This document shows, in pieces, positions 25,144 through 33,110 of a DNA stretch of 64,000 nucleotides. Source of the DNA: Limnohabitans sp. Rim47. Its GTDB lineage: Bacteria; Pseudomonadota; Gammaproteobacteria; Burkholderiales; Burkholderiaceae_C. The DNA is taken from positions 399,737-463,736 of the forward strand of contig NZ_FBYA01000003.1 of the NCBI RefSeq assembly GCF_001517545.1, in the 5' to 3' direction. A model generated the notes under the pieces. That model was given only the letters and a program-made list of their open reading frames with translations, searched no databases and had not been told where the DNA came from. Positions within the stretch are counted from its first letter, which is position 1, and each line of letters opens with the position of its first letter. A program made the translations under genes and the position numbers.

Positions 25144-27189
25144 ATGTCCCAAGTCCTGCAAAGTTTCATCGGTGGCCAGTGGATCGGCCAGCAAGGCGCA
25201 CAAGCCCTGCGCAGCGCCATCAACGGCCAAACGGTGTACCAAACCCATGCCGAGGCCATCGACTTTGCTGATGCCGTTCACCACGCACGCACGGTGGGCC
25301 TGCCCAATTTGCTCAAGCTCGATTTCCAAGAGCGTGCCCAGCGCCTCAAAGCCCTGGCCAAGTACTTGGGGGAGCACAAAGAATCGCTGTACGCCATCTC
25401 GGCCCACACTGGTGCCACCCGAGCCGACAGCTGGGTCGATATCGAGGGCGGTGCGGGCACCTTGTTTGCCTATGCCGGCATGGGCAGCAATGAGTTGCCC
25501 AGCGGTAACCTGATCCACGAAGGCCCAGCTTTTGCGCTGGGCAAAAAGGGTGGATTTGCGGGCACGCACATTTTGGTGCCGCGTGGTGGCATTGCAGTGC
25601 ACATCAACGCCTTCAACTTCCCCATTTGGGGCCTCTTGGAAAAATTTGCGCCCAGCTTTTTGGCAGGCATGCCCTGCATCGGCAAACCCGCATCGTCCAC
25701 CAGCTACCTGACCGAGGCCATGGTGCGTTTGGTGGCGCAATCGGGCATCTTGCCCGAGGGCAGTTTGCAATTGGTGATTGGCTCGACCGGCGATCTGCTT
25801 GAGCGCCTGAACGGCCAGGATGTGGTGACCTTCACCGGCTCGGCCGACACCGCCGCCATGCTGCGCGTGCACCCCAATGTGGTCAAGCACAGCATCCCCT
25901 TCAACGCCGAGGCCGACTCGCTCAACTGCGCCATCCTCGCGCCCGATGTCTCGCCTGACGACGAAGAGTTTGACCTGTTCGTGAAAGAAGTCGCCCGCGA
26001 GATGACGGTCAAAGCGGGCCAAAAATGCACGGCGATTCGCCGCGCCATCGTGCCGCGTCAGCACCTTGATGCGGTGGCCGAAAAGCTCAAGGCCCGTCTG
26101 GCCAAAGTGCGGGTGGGCGATCCGTCGGTCGAAGGCGTGAAGATGGGCGCATTGGCCTCGCATGCACAGCAAGCCGACGTGGCCGAGCGCGTGGCCTTGC
26201 TGCGCCAAAGCGCTGAACTGGTGTTTGGCGGCGGAGCCGATTTCAGCCCCGTGGGGCAGGGTGTCGAAGGCGGCGCTTTCTTTCAGCCCACGCTGCTGCT
26301 GTGCCAGAAACCTTTGCACACCGACAGCGTGCACGACATCGAGGCCTTCGGCCCGGTCAGTACCCTCATGCCTTACGACGGCATCGACGAAGCCCTGCAA
26401 CTGGCCGCACGCGGTCAGGGCAGCTTGGTCGGCACCTTGGTTACCAAAGACCCACAAATCGCTGCCCGCATCATCCCGGTGGCCGCCGCCTTGCATGGCC
26501 GCCTGCACATCCTGGACCGCGAATCGGCGGTCGAATCCACCGGGCACGGCTCGCCGTTGCCGCCGCTCAAGCACGGCGGCCCGGGTCGCGCAGGCGGTGG
26601 TGAAGAGCTCGGTGGCATCCGCGCCGTCAAGCACCTGATGCAGCGCACTGCGTTGCAGGGTTCGCCCACCATGATCGCTGCCGTCACGGGCGAGTACATG
26701 CGGGGTGCCAAGTTGATCGAGACCGAGGTCCACCCCTTCCGTCGTTACTTTGAAGAGTTGCAAATTGGCGAGAGCCTGCTGACCCACCGACGCACCGTGG
26801 GCGAGGCCGATATCGTGGCCTTTGGGGGCTTGTCGGGCGACTATTTCTACATGCACTTTGACGAAATCGCGGCCAAGGATTCGCCCTTTGGCAAACGCAT
26901 CGCGCATGGTTACTTTGTGCTGTCTGCCGCTGCAGGCTTGTTTGTCTCGCCCGCGCCCGGCCCGGTGCTGGCCAACTACGGCTTGGACACCCTGCGCTTC
27001 GTCAAGCCTGTGGGCATTGGCGACACCATTCAGGCCCGCCTGACGGCCAAACGCAAGATCGACCGCAACAAGAAAGACGCCAACGGTGTGGGCCAAGGCG
27101 TGGTGGCGTGGGATGTGGAAGTCACCAACCAGTTGGGCGAAGTTGTGGCCAGCTACGACATCCTGACCTTGGTGGCCAAGCGGGGCTGA
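25144..27189 (+). CDS. paaZ: bifunctional oxepin-CoA hydrolase/aldehyde dehydrogenase PaaZ
   Basis: A 681-residue two-domain enzyme, the same length as E. coli PaaZ. Residues 1 to about 525 form an aldehyde dehydrogenase with catalytic Cys in GQKCTAIRRAIVP and the active-site Glu in FNAEADSLN. The C-terminal part (about 540-681) is a MaoC-type hydratase with DIVAFGGLSGDYFYMHFDE and FGKRIAHGYFVLSA. In the phenylacetate pathway PaaZ hydrolyses oxepin-CoA and oxidises the ring-opened aldehyde. No other paa gene is in the window, so it is an isolated copy, divergent from the 3-hydroxybenzoate unit across a 209-base gap. Confidence 0.92.
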   Translation: MSQVLQSFIGGQWIGQQGAQALRSAINGQTVYQTHAEAIDFADAVHHARTVGLPNLLKLDFQERAQRLKALAKYLGEHKESLYAISAHTGATRADSWVDIEGGAGTLFAYAGMGSNELPSGNLIHEGPAFALGKKGGFAGTHILVPRGGIAVHINAFNFPIWGLLEKFAPSFLAGMPCIGKPASSTSYLTEAMVRLVAQSGILPEGSLQLVIGSTGDLLERLNGQDVVTFTGSADTAAMLRVHPNVVKHSIPFNAEADSLNCAILAPDVSPDDEEFDLFVKEVAREMTVKAGQKCTAIRRAIVPRQHLDAVAEKLKARLAKVRVGDPSVEGVKMGALASHAQQADVAERVALLRQSAELVFGGGADFSPVGQGVEGGAFFQPTLLLCQKPLHTDSVHDIEAFGPVSTLMPYDGIDEALQLAARGQGSLVGTLVTKDPQIAARIIPVAAALHGRLHILDRESAVESTGHGSPLPPLKHGGPGRAGGGEELGGIRAVKHLMQRTALQGSPTMIAAVTGEYMRGAKLIETEVHPFRRYFEELQIGESLLTHRRTVGEADIVAFGGLSGDYFYMHFDEIAAKDSPFGKRIAHGYFVLSAAAGLFVSPAPGPVLANYGLDTLRFVKPVGIGDTIQARLTAKRKIDRNKKDANGVGQGVVAWDVEVTNQLGEVVASYDILTLVAKRG

Positions 27190-27241
27190 CAGGGGTTGTT
27201 CCCGTCGATCAGCTTGTCCTGAGCTCGGTGACAATATCTGC

Positions 27242-27856
27242 ATGAATTGGTACGACCGTCACCTGCTGCCCTATTTGATCGACTTCGCCTGCGGCTTGCC
27301 CATGGTTCAGCAGCAGCGCCGCCAGTTGGTGCCCAAAGCCCATGGCCGGGTGTTGGAAATCGGCATGGGCACCGGGCGCAACTTGCCGTTTTATGACCGC
27401 AGCCGCGTTACCCGTCTGGTGGGCGTAGACCCGGCCATGCAAATGCACCACTTGGCTCAAAAGCGAAGCCAAAAGGCGGGCATCGATGTCGAGCTGATGG
27501 GTCTTTCGGCTGAACAATTGCCCACCGCCGACGCCAGTTTTGACACAGTGGTCTGCACCTATACCTTGTGCAGTATTCCCGACGCAGTTCAGGCCCTGCG
27601 CGAGATGCGCCGGGTGCTGGTGCCGGGCGGCCAGCTGCTGTTTTGCGAGCATGGCCGGGCGCCTGATCTGGGTGTGCGGCGCTGGCAAGAACGGCTGCAG
27701 CCGCTGTGGGGGCCTTTGGCCGGTGGCTGCCAGTTGGGCCGTGACATTCCCGATTTGCTCGCCGAAGCAGGTTTTTCGGCCAACACGCAATCGGCTTATT
27801 TGGCCGGCCCGCGCCCAATGACTTTTCATTATTGGGGTGAGGCGCAGGCCGATTGA
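27242..27856 (+). CDS. class I SAM-dependent methyltransferase
   Basis: A 204-residue Rossmann-fold methyltransferase. Motif I is VLEIGMGTGRNLPFY (about 38-52), the acidic motif II is LVGVDPAMQM, and FDTVVCTYTLCSIPD followed by RVLVPGGQLLFCEHG match the UbiE/METTL7-like methyltransferase_11 group. The acceptor substrate is unknown. It lies 52 bases after paaZ and 52 bases before the YkgJ-family gene, with no obvious functional link to either. Confidence 0.85.
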   Translation: MNWYDRHLLPYLIDFACGLPMVQQQRRQLVPKAHGRVLEIGMGTGRNLPFYDRSRVTRLVGVDPAMQMHHLAQKRSQKAGIDVELMGLSAEQLPTADASFDTVVCTYTLCSIPDAVQALREMRRVLVPGGQLLFCEHGRAPDLGVRRWQERLQPLWGPLAGGCQLGRDIPDLLAEAGFSANTQSAYLAGPRPMTFHYWGEAQAD

Positions 27857-27908
27857 ATGTCGTGTTGTTGGGCAATTTGGCCGCGCACATCCGGGGATAA
27901 TCAGCCCC

Positions 27909-28313
27909 ATGAGATCACCCATTGCCGTCGTTGACGTTGACCGCTGCGAAACTTGGACCCGTTACAAAAACGGCTTGTGCGACACCTGTGCGGCCAACTG
28001 CTGCACCATGCCGGTCGAGGTCAAGTTGGCCGATCTGGTGCGGCTGGAGCTGGTTGACCCTTTTGAGGCCGAGCACGAAGACCCCAAGCAGATTGCCAAA
28101 CGCCTGAGCAAAGCCGGACTGATCGAGCACTTCAATTTCAAGAACAGCATTTTCAGCCTGGCCCGCCGCGCCAGTGGCGACTGCCAGTTTCTCGATGCCA
28201 AGACCCGCCGCTGCACGGTGTACGACAAGCGGCCCAACACCTGCCGCTTGCACCCTCAAGTGGGGCCACGCCCCAACCACTGCCCCTACGGCAACAAAGC
28301 ACAGTCGCGTTGA
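27909..28313 (+). CDS. YkgJ-family cysteine cluster protein
   Basis: A 134-residue protein rich in paired cysteines: CDTCAANCCTMPVEV near residues 22-36, then CQFLDAKTRRCTVYDKRPNTC split around 95-120. This is the pattern of the YkgJ/UPF0153 family, thought to bind zinc or an iron-sulfur cluster. No enzymatic function is established for the family. ATG 27909 is chosen because an upstream in-frame start overlaps the methyltransferase stop region and adds unconserved sequence. Confidence 0.85.
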   Translation: MRSPIAVVDVDRCETWTRYKNGLCDTCAANCCTMPVEVKLADLVRLELVDPFEAEHEDPKQIAKRLSKAGLIEHFNFKNSIFSLARRASGDCQFLDAKTRRCTVYDKRPNTCRLHPQVGPRPNHCPYGNKAQSR

Positions 28314-28424
28314 GCGCTCACCGGTGAGAGGGCGGCCCACGCTGCCAAGCTCATTCATGTCATGCAACGATGACTTGGTGTTTATCTGAATTTTCAGGCA
28401 GAGACTTTTGTTGATAATCATTGC

Positions 28425-29228
28425 ATGACAGAAATCACAGGGCACTACGCTGAGCTCATCTCGCCAGACAAGCACCGATTCCGGGCGTTTGTTGCACATC
28501 CGTCAAAGCCGGTACGAGGGGCTTTGGTCTTGTTGCACGAGATGGATGCACGGTCGGTCAATCGCGATCCAAGTGCCCACCAAAACCCCATGCCCGGACT
28601 GAGCCAACGCATCCGGGCTTTGGTCACCGAACATGCGGCCAGGGGCTACCTTGTGGTTGCGCCATCGCTGTTTGGCCGTGGCAGGGCAGGGCAGCATCAT
28701 GGGTACAAATACCAAATGGCTTCCATGGGCGAGCAGCTGTTGAAGCCTTTGGAGCCCGTTGATTCAAGCCTTGCGATGATGGACGTCGAAACTGTCGTGA
28801 CTTGGGCCCAAGCCCAGATCCCGCAGGGCAGAGTGGGCATCATGGGCTTTTGCTGGGGGGGCTTGCTTGCTTGGCAAGTGGCGTGCACTTTGCCGCAAGT
28901 ATTTGCGGCGACTTCATTTTATGGAGGGGGTATGACCAACCCGGAGGTGCGCAGTTGGCGGCCCATGTGTCCAGTTTTGATCCATCTGCCCTCAAATGGC
29001 GCATGGATGACGCAAGAATCCATGCATGAATTCATCGCTGTCCAGCGTGAGCATTTTTCGGCGCATGGCGAGACCCGCCCTGGTCAAAAAAAGGCCATGG
29101 TGCAAATTGAGCAGTACAACGCTGCCTATGGGTTTGATCATGCTGGCAGCCGACAGCACGATCCGCATGCATCGCAATCGGCCAGAGTGAAGACCCGTCA
29201 CTTCTTTGACCGTTACCTGAACGGCTAA
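28425..29228 (+). CDS. dienelactone hydrolase family protein with atypical triad
   Basis: A 267-residue alpha/beta hydrolase of the dienelactone hydrolase family. The nucleophile elbow GFCWGG carries the expected Cys (about residue 143). The late His is present in GFDHAGSRQHDP (about 232). Where the family has a catalytic Asp after the sixth strand (G-x-x-D), this protein reads HLPSNGAWMTQ and I see no Asp. It may use a different acid or have a changed reaction. It stands alone between the YkgJ gene and the convergent signalling operon. Confidence 0.83.
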   Translation: MTEITGHYAELISPDKHRFRAFVAHPSKPVRGALVLLHEMDARSVNRDPSAHQNPMPGLSQRIRALVTEHAARGYLVVAPSLFGRGRAGQHHGYKYQMASMGEQLLKPLEPVDSSLAMMDVETVVTWAQAQIPQGRVGIMGFCWGGLLAWQVACTLPQVFAATSFYGGGMTNPEVRSWRPMCPVLIHLPSNGAWMTQESMHEFIAVQREHFSAHGETRPGQKKAMVQIEQYNAAYGFDHAGSRQHDPHASQSARVKTRHFFDRYLNG

Positions 29229-29233
29229 GCGTT

Positions 29234-31873
29234 TCAGAAAGCGGCTTCACACGCTTTCGCTGGAACCAAATGGGTCGGTAAGGCGATCAGTTGCTGGAGC
29301 TTTAATGGCTTTGAATAAAAATAGCCCTGTGCTTGTTGGCAACCCAGGCTGATCAGAGTGTCTTTCTGGAATTGGTTTTCTACGCCTTCTGCTGTCGTCT
29401 CCAGCTGCAGAGATCGGGCCAACGCCAAAATACCGGAAATGATTTTGATGTTTTCTTCGCGCTGCATTCCGGCAGTGAAAGACATGTCAATTTTTAATTT
29501 TTGAATGGGCATGCTTGCAAGGCGGGAAAGAGACGAATAGGACTTGCCGAAATCGTCAATGGCAATTCGCACACCTAAACCCATGATGGCCTGAAGTTGA
29601 CTCGCCAGCTCTGCCGGGCTGATAGAAAAGTCCGTTTCCGTGATTTCCAGAACAAACCCCTCCAATCCGTTTTCATGCTCCGCCGCCAGATGAGAAAGTA
29701 GCGTCAAGAGACGCTTTCCGGACAGCAACTGAGGTGATGAATTCAAGGCGATCTTCGCGTCAGGAAAATACTCGCGGATCGTGTGACTGTCTTTGACGAC
29801 TTGGGCAAACAGGCTCTGTGTCAGCGGGTCTATGGCCCCAGACTGCTCAGCCAATGGGATGAACTCAGCAGGACTGACCATGCCCAGTTCTTCGTCGTGC
29901 CAACGTGCCAAGGCCTCAAACCCAATGATTTTGCCGGTCAGCAAATCCACCTCAGCTTGGTAATGCGGATGGATTCGACCTTCGCGAATGGCCACGGCCA
30001 GCTTGCTATCGACTTTGGTTTTTCGGGAAGTGGCCGTCAGCATTTGGGCATTGAGCCATTTGATTTGATTGCGCCCGGATTCCTTGGCGCTCAGCAGGGC
30101 TGTATCCGCGTAAATGAGGAGCTCATGGACCGATTGAGAGTGATCTGGAAAAAACGCAGCCCCAGCACTGAAGGTGGCTGTGATGTGCACGGTACCCATG
30201 TGATTGACCGTGAACACAGCGGAGTTGAATACATGTTTCAACTTTTCCTGGAAATCAGTGATGGGTTCATGAACATCCAGAACGGCAATGAATTCATCTC
30301 CTGAACGTCGGCATAAAAAATTCCCAGCAGGCAATTTGGCCTTGAGATGTCGTGCAATTTGTCGAATCACCTCATCGCCTTGATCGTGACCAAAGGTGTC
30401 GTTGATGTTTTTGAAATGATCCAGATCAATGAACAATATCGCAAAGTTGGCGTCAGCCCCTTTGCGCTGGATGTATTCCAGAAACCCCCTGTAGTTGGGT
30501 AGGCCCGTCAGCTGGTCTTCATTGAGAAGATCCTTGAGCCTTTTCTCAGCTTCACGAATCGCCCTGATGTCCGAGAAAACAGAGACATGGCCTTGGCTCA
30601 TGCCATTGGCATCCAGCAAAGTGGACACTGCAAGCAGAACAGGCAACTGCATTTTTTGCTTGCTTAAAAAATAGGTTTCACCGCGCCATGTACCGTGTTT
30701 GCGAACGGATTCAGCGATGGTGGGCAAATCAATGCCAATCTCATCCTTGATGTAGAGCCGACCAGCGGGTTGGTTGACCAACTCCTCTTTGGTGTAGCCG
30801 GTCATGTCGGTCAATGCCGCATTGACATCCATCACCAGCCCCTGTTTGTTCGTGATCAAAATGGCCTCGGCAGCGGTCTCGAACACCCTGGAAAAAACAG
30901 CCTGCTTCTGCGTTGCAATTCTTTGCTTTTGCAGCATGCTCTGCAGGGCGTTTGAAACTTTTGAAATTTCATCACCCGAGTTGTCCATCAACCTTTCACT
31001 GCCGCGCCCTTGGACGGTATCGGACGCCAGCTGAACAAGGTCATCGAGCCGTTGAGTGGTGCGTTCTGAAAATTGGCGTGTCCAACGCCTGAGCCTGATG
31101 AACAGCAAGCCACCAAATGCCAATGAGATCGCCAGACCGGTCATGACGAACAGAAAGGCCGATAAATAGCTTTGTTGGAGTTGAATATGGATGGCGTAGT
31201 CATGGCCGGTATCTGCCCATTTAAATTTGAATGCTTCACTGTGTTTGGAAAGATCGGACGCATCATCAACAAATGGGATCAGGCTGTAATTGACTTTCAG
31301 GTCATCAGGAAAGTTCAAAGTCGCCATGATCCTGTCCAGATCAAGCTGGAGCAAAACGATGCCGATGGTGCTGTCCGTGAAATTGGCTGAAACAGGGACG
31401 CTGACCGCCAGGTAATCGGACTGGTCGATGGTCACCAACTCCAAATGGGTCTGGCTGTCTTCGATGGTTTTTTGGATGTTGGCAGGCGTGTCCAGAAGCA
31501 AGCCCGCTGTGTTGTCGCTCTGAATAAAAAATCTGCCGAGGTAATCCAGAAGGTCAAACTTGAAATTTGGATGTTGATTGGCTTTTTCCAAAAGAGGCAG
31601 GAGATACGATCCCCGTCCTGACGAGTCAGTCAGCCCAGTCCAGACCTCGGGCGAATGGGCTAAATCGTTGGCTTGTTTGAAGGATGCACTGATTTCAGAG
31701 TCCAGTCGGGTCGATAGCAGCGCTTTGTAGTGTTTGAATTCTTCTTGTTGGTAGAAAAAAATGCCATACACGGCCAATAACATGCTGATGGATGTGACAC
31801 CAAAGATGTAGGTTCCAAACAAGCTGAAAACGTCATGACTGATCTGGGCTTTGAGCGTTTTCAAGCGGGCCAT
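29234..31873 (-). CDS. membrane PAS-GGDEF-EAL c-di-GMP signalling protein
   Basis: An 879-residue receptor. A transmembrane helix at about 17-40 and another at about 247-268 enclose a periplasmic sensor of roughly 200 residues. A HAMP-like linker, a PAS domain (about 330-440, VFETAAEAILITNKQG) and GGDEF and EAL domains follow. The GGDEF site reads RRSGDEF (about 523), an accepted variant. The EAL domain keeps EALAR (about 653), EITE, IDDFGKSYSS, LKIDMSF and TAEGVENQ, so it probably degrades c-di-GMP. It is the last gene of the glycan-synthase operon, one base after the periplasmic binding protein gene, so that protein may be its ligand-binding partner. Confidence 0.92.
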   Translation of the reverse strand: MARLKTLKAQISHDVFSLFGTYIFGVTSISMLLAVYGIFFYQQEEFKHYKALLSTRLDSEISASFKQANDLAHSPEVWTGLTDSSGRGSYLLPLLEKANQHPNFKFDLLDYLGRFFIQSDNTAGLLLDTPANIQKTIEDSQTHLELVTIDQSDYLAVSVPVSANFTDSTIGIVLLQLDLDRIMATLNFPDDLKVNYSLIPFVDDASDLSKHSEAFKFKWADTGHDYAIHIQLQQSYLSAFLFVMTGLAISLAFGGLLFIRLRRWTRQFSERTTQRLDDLVQLASDTVQGRGSERLMDNSGDEISKVSNALQSMLQKQRIATQKQAVFSRVFETAAEAILITNKQGLVMDVNAALTDMTGYTKEELVNQPAGRLYIKDEIGIDLPTIAESVRKHGTWRGETYFLSKQKMQLPVLLAVSTLLDANGMSQGHVSVFSDIRAIREAEKRLKDLLNEDQLTGLPNYRGFLEYIQRKGADANFAILFIDLDHFKNINDTFGHDQGDEVIRQIARHLKAKLPAGNFLCRRSGDEFIAVLDVHEPITDFQEKLKHVFNSAVFTVNHMGTVHITATFSAGAAFFPDHSQSVHELLIYADTALLSAKESGRNQIKWLNAQMLTATSRKTKVDSKLAVAIREGRIHPHYQAEVDLLTGKIIGFEALARWHDEELGMVSPAEFIPLAEQSGAIDPLTQSLFAQVVKDSHTIREYFPDAKIALNSSPQLLSGKRLLTLLSHLAAEHENGLEGFVLEITETDFSISPAELASQLQAIMGLGVRIAIDDFGKSYSSLSRLASMPIQKLKIDMSFTAGMQREENIKIISGILALARSLQLETTAEGVENQFQKDTLISLGCQQAQGYFYSKPLKLQQLIALPTHLVPAKACEAAF

Positions 31874-31874
31874 G

Positions 31875-33110
31875 TCAGTCTTGCGGAATCAATTGACCAG
31901 AAGGGGTTAATTTCACAAAAAGAACTTGCGATTTGTCCAGGGCATCGTGTCGCTGGCTTGTGAAGGGCTTGGCGTAGTGCCTGACAGCTCCATTGAATGC
32001 AGGCAATTTTTCTAATGCATCCCTGACTTTCTGGGGCGATGTGGTTTGTGCGATCTCAATGGCTTTGGCCAGCAGATGGACCGTGTCATAGGCGTGAGCG
32101 GCTCCAACGGGACTGGGAATCTCGAGCGTGTTTTTAAGACTGTTATTTTTCAAGATCCACTCAGCCAGAAAAACGGCACGAGGGCGCTTGTTGTTGATGA
32201 ACGTGAAAGTCTGAATGAAATCAATGCGGACCATTGACAGTTCCTCTTTCACCAGATCGTGCAATGTGCCACCCACTGCGCCCCAATGGGCCACCACGGG
32301 CAAGCGCATAGACGGAGATTGCGCCGCAATTTCCTTGATCAAAATCGCACCTTCTTTTTCATTGCCTACAAAAAGAAGGCCTTGTGTGCGTGAATCCAAG
32401 CAAGCCTTGTAGTGTTCCTTTAAGGATGCGTCGCCCCAGTTGTACCAACGCACCACCGGGAATCTGGTGGTGTTTTGCGCGGACTTTTCCTGAATCACGT
32501 TTTCTGCTGAACGGCCCCAGGCCGTATTGGGCAGGATCGCGCAGGCTTGTCGCACCCCATATTTCGTGGACAGCCGCTTCATCATTGCCTCGACGCCCCA
32601 ATCATCTTTGAGTGAAACACGAAACGAGAAAGAGGGCTTATGGTCGTGGTCTGTGATGAGGTCTGCTGAACCCCAGACGCTGATCAATGGAACGCTCAGT
32701 CGATGGGCCTCGGGCAACATTTCAACGCTGATCGGACTGTATTTGCCACTCAAAACAGCGACCAGATCCTTGGTGCCAGCCAGTTGGACAAAATTGTCCT
32801 TGCCTCTGGCGGAGACGCCTTTGTTGTCCGTGGTCATCAGTTTCAGGGGCCGCCCATTGAGCACGCCTCCGTTGCTGTTGATCTCTTCCATGGCCGCTTT
32901 GATGCCCCATTCGCTGGCCATGGCGGATGTGTTGGTTTTTACGCCGTAGGCATCGTCAAAACCGATCCATACTGGCGGGTTTTGTGATAGGACCGGACTC
33001 TGTGCCAATGCCTGAGCTGCCCATGTGCAGGCAAGAACAGCAAGAAGCACTGCCTTGCCTTTCTGGCCAACACATGGGCCAGGCAACGGTGTTGAAAAAT
33101 GCTTAGCCAT
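31875..33110 (-). CDS. periplasmic binding protein (LivK-like) without an ABC transporter
   Basis: A 411-residue type I periplasmic binding protein. The signal peptide spans about residues 17-36 (LLAVLACTWAAQALA). The mature domain includes WIGFDDAYGVKTNTSAMASEWG, AAMEEINSNGGVLNGRPL and VLSGKYSPISVEMLPEAH, the layout of Leu/Ile/Val-type binding proteins. No permease or ATPase gene is nearby. It overlaps the glycan synthase gene upstream by 8 bases and is followed one base later by the GGDEF-EAL gene. I infer that it senses a small molecule for the signalling protein rather than feeding an importer. Confidence 0.88.
   Translation of the reverse strand: MAKHFSTPLPGPCVGQKGKAVLLAVLACTWAAQALAQSPVLSQNPPVWIGFDDAYGVKTNTSAMASEWGIKAAMEEINSNGGVLNGRPLKLMTTDNKGVSARGKDNFVQLAGTKDLVAVLSGKYSPISVEMLPEAHRLSVPLISVWGSADLITDHDHKPSFSFRVSLKDDWGVEAMMKRLSTKYGVRQACAILPNTAWGRSAENVIQEKSAQNTTRFPVVRWYNWGDASLKEHYKACLDSRTQGLLFVGNEKEGAILIKEIAAQSPSMRLPVVAHWGAVGGTLHDLVKEELSMVRIDFIQTFTFINNKRPRAVFLAEWILKNNSLKNTLEIPSPVGAAHAYDTVHLLAKAIEIAQTTSPQKVRDALEKLPAFNGAVRHYAKPFTSQRHDALDKSQVLFVKLTPSGQLIPQD

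Noticed and set aside
25072..27243. A very long open frame on the minus strand opposite paaZ
   Set aside because: It is antisense to a fully conserved enzyme and results from biased codon use; the sequence is rich in His, Gln and Ala with no domain.
28411..28424. Fur-like sequence TTGATAATCATTGC before the dienelactone hydrolase gene
   Set aside because: Only one half of a Fur box matches, and no iron-related gene follows.
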